Position numbers and translations under genes: made by a program. Shown in pieces: positions 5,685-8,659 of a stretch of DNA of 8,659 bases (the first letter of the stretch is position 1; every line of letters starts with the position of its first letter). The stretch is from Oscillospiraceae bacterium (lineage in GTDB: Bacteria > Bacillota > Clostridia > Oscillospirales > Oscillospiraceae). Where the stretch lies: contig JAITGW010000139.1 in the NCBI GenBank assembly GCA_031280325.1, positions 1-8,659 on the forward strand. The letters run 5' to 3'. The notes below the pieces were generated by a model. That model had not been told where the DNA came from and made no database searches. It saw only the letters and a list, made by a program, of their open reading frames with translations.

Positions 5685-6446
5685 ATGAATATCAACGATA
5701 TTTTAGAGCGCGTCCGCCGGAGAGAGCTTGACACCGCGTCCGCCGCGGAGCTGCTCCGCACTCCGGCGTATGACGACCTGGGGTACGCAATGGTGGATCA
5801 CCAGCGCAGCCTGCGCACGGGAGAGAGCGAGGTTATCTATTGCGCCGGAAAAACACCCGGGCAGATTGCGGGGATTTTTCAGAATATGATTTCCAGGGGC
5901 GCAAAAAATATTCTGGCGACGCGGGCGGACGCGGAGGCTTACCGCTCCGTCGCGGAGCATGTCCCGGACATACAGTATCACGCCTCCGCACGTATAATCA
6001 CCCTGCGGCGAGCGCCGCAGACGGTGCGGGAACACGGAATTTTAGTCGCCTGCGCCGGCACAAGCGATCTGCCCGTGGCGGACGAGGCCGCCGTCACGGC
6101 GGAATTTCTCGGCAACCGCGTCGAGCGGATTTCAGACGTCGGCGTGGCGGGACTTCACCGCCTTCTGTCAAAGCTTGACGGGGTTCGCCGCGCTGATGTT
6201 ATCATCGTCGCGGCGGGAATGGAGGGGGCGCTTGCTTCCGTCGTCGGCGGGCTGACGGACAAGCCTGTCATTGCCGTGCCCACGAGCGTCGGATACGGGG
6301 CGAGCTTCGGCGGACTTGCGGCGCTGCTCGCGATGCTCAACTGCTGCGCGTCGGGCGTCGGCGTGGTGAACATCGATAACGGCTTCGGCGCGGCATTTCT
6401 GGCAAACAGCATTGTCCGGCTGGCGGAGAAGTACGCTAAGAGCTGA
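5685..6446 (+). CDS. larB: LarB, pyridinium-3,5-biscarboxylic acid mononucleotide synthase
   Basis: The 253-residue protein carries a C-terminal AIR-carboxylase (PurE-like) domain. In characterised LarB, this enzyme carboxylates nicotinic acid adenine dinucleotide and cleaves the phosphoanhydride. That is the first step to the nickel-pincer nucleotide cofactor of lactate racemase and other LarA-like enzymes. Recognisable segments are GMEGALASVVGG (178-189), VPTSVGYGASFGG (198-210) and NCCASGVGVVNIDNGFG (219-235). With the start chosen here the second Cys of NCC is residue 221, matching from memory the catalytic Cys221 of Lactobacillus LarB, which supports both function and start. Length is close to the 246 residues of that protein. 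larC, larE and larA are not in the window, so it stands alone here. Expression may be controlled by the terminator in its leader. Confidence 0.9.
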   Translation: MNINDILERVRRRELDTASAAELLRTPAYDDLGYAMVDHQRSLRTGESEVIYCAGKTPGQIAGIFQNMISRGAKNILATRADAEAYRSVAEHVPDIQYHASARIITLRRAPQTVREHGILVACAGTSDLPVADEAAVTAEFLGNRVERISDVGVAGLHRLLSKLDGVRRADVIIVAAGMEGALASVVGGLTDKPVIAVPTSVGYGASFGGLAALLAMLNCCASGVGVVNIDNGFGAAFLANSIVRLAEKYAKS

Positions 6447-6451
6447 ATTTT

Positions 6452-6480
6452 TTGACAACCTCCGCCCGATGTGCTATAAT
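6452..6480 (+). promoter_or_regulatory. Perfect consensus promoter of the aminotransferase-trpS unit
   Basis: TTGACA (6452-6457), a 17-base spacer and TATAAT (6475-6480) match the consensus fully, and TGC before the -10 makes it an extended -10 as well. It begins 6 bases after the larB stop. The start near 6487 gives a leader of about 83 bases, too short for a T-box. Confidence 0.9.
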
Positions 6481-6556
6481 AATTGCCAACTATCATTTCT
6501 GCGGCTTTGCCCGCCCGCGCGGTAACCGGGTTTTCCCAATAAATGCACATCAAAAT

Positions 6557-6562
6557 CGGAGG
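6557..6562 (+). promoter_or_regulatory. Ribosome binding site that fixes the aminotransferase start
   Basis: CGGAGG lies 7 bases before the ATG at 6570. The in-frame ATG at 6543 lies upstream of this site and has none of its own. Confidence 0.85.
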
Positions 6563-6569
6563 CGTTTCC

Positions 6570-7763
6570 ATGATTTCAAATAAAATGGCGGCTCTTGCCC
6601 AAAACAACAGCGTAATCCGCGCGATGTTTGAGGAAGGCAACCGTCTCGCGGCGCAGTTCGGGCGCGAAAACGTGTTCGACTTCAGTCTCGGAAATCCGAA
6701 TTTTCCCCCGCCGGAGGCTGTGAAGTCCGCGATACGGGACGTTTTGGACGACACCTCTCCCGTGGATATACACGGCTATATGTCAAATGCGGGCTTCCCC
6801 GCCGTGCGCGAGGCGGTTGCGCACTCAATTAACCGGAGACACGGGACGTCATTCTCCTCCGGGAACATCATCATGTCCGTCGGCGCCGCCGGCGCGCTCA
6901 ACTCCGTGCTTAAAACTCTCCTGAATCCGGGAGACGAAGTCGCGGCGTTCGCTCCGTATTTTGTCGAGTACGGAAATTATGTCGCAAACTATGACGGCGC
7001 GCTCAAGGTCGCGCCGCCGAACATTCCGACATTTCAGCCCTCGGCGGAGAGTCTGGAGACGGTCATCACCGCGAAAACCCGCGCCGTTATCATCAACACT
7101 CCGAATAATCCCACAGGCGTCATTTATTCCGAGGAGTCTCTGCGCGCCATCGCGCGCGTACTCACGAAAAAATCCAAGGAGTTCGGCGCGCCGATTTATC
7201 TGATTTCAGACGAGCCGTACCGTGAGCTCGCGTATGACGGAGTCTGTGTGCCGTATGTCACAAAGCTGTATCCCGACACGTTTGTGTGCTATTCCTGGTC
7301 AAAGTCGCTGTCGCTGCCGGGAGAGCGTATCGGCTATATCGTCATCCCGTCAGAACTTGAGGATTTCAGCCTCATATTCGACGCCGTGAGCATCGCCACG
7401 CGCGTTCTCGGCTTTGTCAACGCGCCAAGCCTTATACAGCTTGCCGTCGCGCGCTGCCTTGAGGCGCAGACCGATATTTGCGCGTATGATCAAAACCGAC
7501 GCGCGCTGTATGACGGGCTTACAAGCCTTGGATTCGAGTGCGTGTTCCCGCAGGGCGCGTTTTACATGTGGGTCAAGGCCCCGGGAGGCGACGACAAGGC
7601 ATTTGTCGCGGCGGCAAAGGATGAGAATATCCTCTTCGTCCCGGGAACAAGCTTTGCCTGCCCCGGCTATGCGCGTATCGCCTATTGCGTCGCGAAATCG
7701 ACGATTGAGCGCAGTATGCCCGGCTTCAAAAAAATCGCCGCAAAGTTAGGAGTCAGCAAATAA
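6570..7763 (+). CDS. PLP-dependent aminotransferase, class I/II (fold type I)
   Basis: The 397-residue enzyme transfers amino groups between an amino acid and a 2-oxoacid using pyridoxal phosphate. Visible landmarks are [10 protein letters not shown] (39-48), the phosphate-binding turn GAAGAL (105-110), NNPTG (179-183), the cofactor aspartate and tyrosine in SDEPY (213-217), the Schiff-base lysine K245 in [15 protein letters not shown], and the C-terminal ARIAY segment with the expected carboxylate-binding arginine. Length is typical of subgroup I aminotransferases (aspartate, aromatic or branched-chain). The amino acid used cannot be decided. A consensus promoter drives it, and its TAA stop overlaps the trpS ATG by one base, so the two are almost surely co-transcribed and possibly translationally coupled. 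Coupling with trpS may hint at aromatic amino acids, but housekeeping adjacency is equally possible. Confidence 0.92.
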   Translation: MISNKMAALAQNNSVIRAMFEEGNRLAAQFGRENVFDFSLGNPNFPPPEAVKSAIRDVLDDTSPVDIHGYMSNAGFPAVREAVAHSINRRHGTSFSSGNIIMSVGAAGALNSVLKTLLNPGDEVAAFAPYFVEYGNYVANYDGALKVAPPNIPTFQPSAESLETVITAKTRAVIINTPNNPTGVIYSEESLRAIARVLTKKSKEFGAPIYLISDEPYRELAYDGVCVPYVTKLYPDTFVCYSWSKSLSLPGERIGYIVIPSELEDFSLIFDAVSIATRVLGFVNAPSLIQLAVARCLEAQTDICAYDQNRRALYDGLTSLGFECVFPQGAFYMWVKAPGGDDKAFVAAAKDENILFVPGTSFACPGYARIAYCVAKSTIERSMPGFKKIAAKLGVSK

Positions 7764-8659
7764 TGAGCACGAATGCCGCAGACAAGAAAGTAATCCTCTC
7801 GGGCATACAGCCCTCCGGCGCGCTGACGCTGGGGAGCTATCTCGGCGCGATCAAAAACTGGGTCGAGCTCGCGGATGCGTTCGAGTGTTATTATATGATC
7901 GCCGACATGCACGCAATCACCGCGCGCCAGGATCCCGCTGCCCTGCGCCGCAACACCCTTGAACAAATCGCGCAGTATGTCGCGGCGGGGCTTGACCCGC
8001 AGAAAAACATCATCTTTATCCAAAGCCACGTAGCGGAGCACGCGGAGCTCGGCTGGATTCTCGGCTGCTATACCATGTTCGGAGAGCTGTCGCGCATGAC
8101 GCAGTTTAAGGACAAGTCCGCGAAAAACGCCGGGAACATCAACGCCGGTCTGTTCACATATCCCGCGCTCATGGCTGCCGATATTCTTCTGTATCAAGCT
8201 GATTTTGTACCTGTCGGCGAGGATCAAAAGCAGCACATCGAGCTTACGCGCGACGTCGCGGCGCGCTTTAACAACCTCTATGGCGAAACGTTTAAGATTC
8301 CGGAGCCGTTTATCCCCAAGGTAGGCGCCCGGATCATGAGCCTCCAAAGCCCCGAGAGCAAGATGAGCAAGTCGGATCAATCACCCGGCGGATGCATCTA
8401 TCTCATGGACAAGCCGGAGGATATCGCGCGCGCGTTTCGCCGCGCGGTGACCGACAGTGACTCCGATGTGCGCTTTGACCCTGCAAATAAACCCGGCGTG
8501 TCGAACCTTATTCAGATTTATTCCGCGTGTACCGGCAAAACCATTGAAGGAACCGAGGCGGAGTTTGACGGAATGGGGTACGGCGACTTCAAATCACGCG
8601 TCGGCGAGGCTGTTATCGAGGTGTTCCGCCCGATTCGGAATGAGGCGCAGCGGCTGCTC
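7763..8659 (+). CDS. trpS: Tryptophanyl-tRNA synthetase, 3' end cut by the window
   Basis: 299 codons are visible of about 330-340 expected, with no stop before the right edge. This class Ic synthetase charges tRNA-Trp in the cytosol. The HIGH-equivalent region reads [17 protein letters not shown] (13-29) and the KMSKS loop is exact at 200-204, both at positions normal for bacterial TrpRS. The tryptophan-pocket region MTQFKDKS and the PVGEDQKQH segment typical of the family are also intact. The ATG shares its A with the TAA stop of the aminotransferase, and AGGAG (7748-7752) lies 10 bases upstream inside that gene. Only the C-terminal tail is missing. No frameshift is visible. Confidence 0.97.
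   Translation, partial: MSTNAADKKVILSGIQPSGALTLGSYLGAIKNWVELADAFECYYMIADMHAITARQDPAALRRNTLEQIAQYVAAGLDPQKNIIFIQSHVAEHAELGWILGCYTMFGELSRMTQFKDKSAKNAGNINAGLFTYPALMAADILLYQADFVPVGEDQKQHIELTRDVAARFNNLYGETFKIPEPFIPKVGARIMSLQSPESKMSKSDQSPGGCIYLMDKPEDIARAFRRAVTDSDSDVRFDPANKPGVSNLIQIYSACTGKTIEGTEAEFDGMGYGDFKSRVGEAVIEVFRPIRNEAQRLL

Noticed and set aside
6481..6569. T-box or attenuator in the aminotransferase-trpS leader
   Set aside because: The leader is about 83 bases, too short for a T-box. The only hairpin (6514-6530, four to five pairs, then TTTT) is too weak to support a terminator.
7682..8380. 232-codon minus-strand open frame over the aminotransferase/trpS junction
   Set aside because: It is antisense to two solid genes and reads as a shadow of their codons.
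1..8659. Mobile elements, CRISPR arrays, tRNA/rRNA genes, toxin-antitoxin or phage genes
   Set aside because: No transposase motifs, regularly spaced repeats, RNA gene signatures or terminal repeats were found. The genes are metabolic or housekeeping in type with uniform composition.

Overview
The window looks like ordinary chromosomal DNA from an anaerobic, fairly GC-rich member of the Clostridia (Oscillospiraceae-like; GC judged by eye in the high fifties). This placement is inferred from the gene families present: an Fe-S 'old yellow enzyme' of the 2,4-dienoyl-CoA reductase type, a divergent uroporphyrinogen-decarboxylase-family protein, a DUF885 lipoprotein and LarB. It is also supported by strong AGGAGG-type ribosome sites and near-consensus sigma-A promoters. 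No mobile element, CRISPR array, tRNA or rRNA was seen.

Left part (1-3644), all on the + strand. The 3' half of an Fe-S flavoenzyme runs in from the left edge and ends at 1033. After a 212-base gap holding two possible extended -10 promoters comes a UroD-superfamily gene (1246-2301). A strong hairpin and a consensus promoter then separate it from a zinc-dependent, NAD-type alcohol dehydrogenase (2502-3599). The three genes could serve reductive or demethylating metabolism of small or aromatic substrates, but each downstream gene appears to have its own promoter and no substrate can be read from the sequence. The block ends in a 14-bp hairpin shared with the convergent gene on the other strand.

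Middle (3627-5684). A minus-strand gene encodes a probable surface lipoprotein with the DUF885 zinc-peptidase-like motifs. Its stop codon lies in the loop of the shared terminator. Its promoter and a plus-strand promoter overlap on one -35 box (5474-5480), giving a compact divergent control region. The plus-strand transcript has a leader of about 175 bases containing a textbook intrinsic terminator (5559-5582). The first bases of that leader repeat the terminator's 3' arm, so an alternative pairing is possible. This looks like a transcription attenuator, or a small terminated RNA, ahead of larB.

Right part (5685-8659), + strand. larB makes the first intermediate of the nickel-pincer nucleotide cofactor, but larC and larE are not in view. 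A perfect TTGACA-N17-TATAAT promoter overlaps the end of larB and drives a fold-type I PLP aminotransferase. That gene overlaps by one base with trpS (tryptophanyl-tRNA synthetase), which is cut by the right edge. No T-box fits in the short leader of this pair.

The most notable point is the control region 5452-5684: a shared -35 box plus a conditional-terminator-like leader in front of a solitary larB. I see no clearly new protein system.
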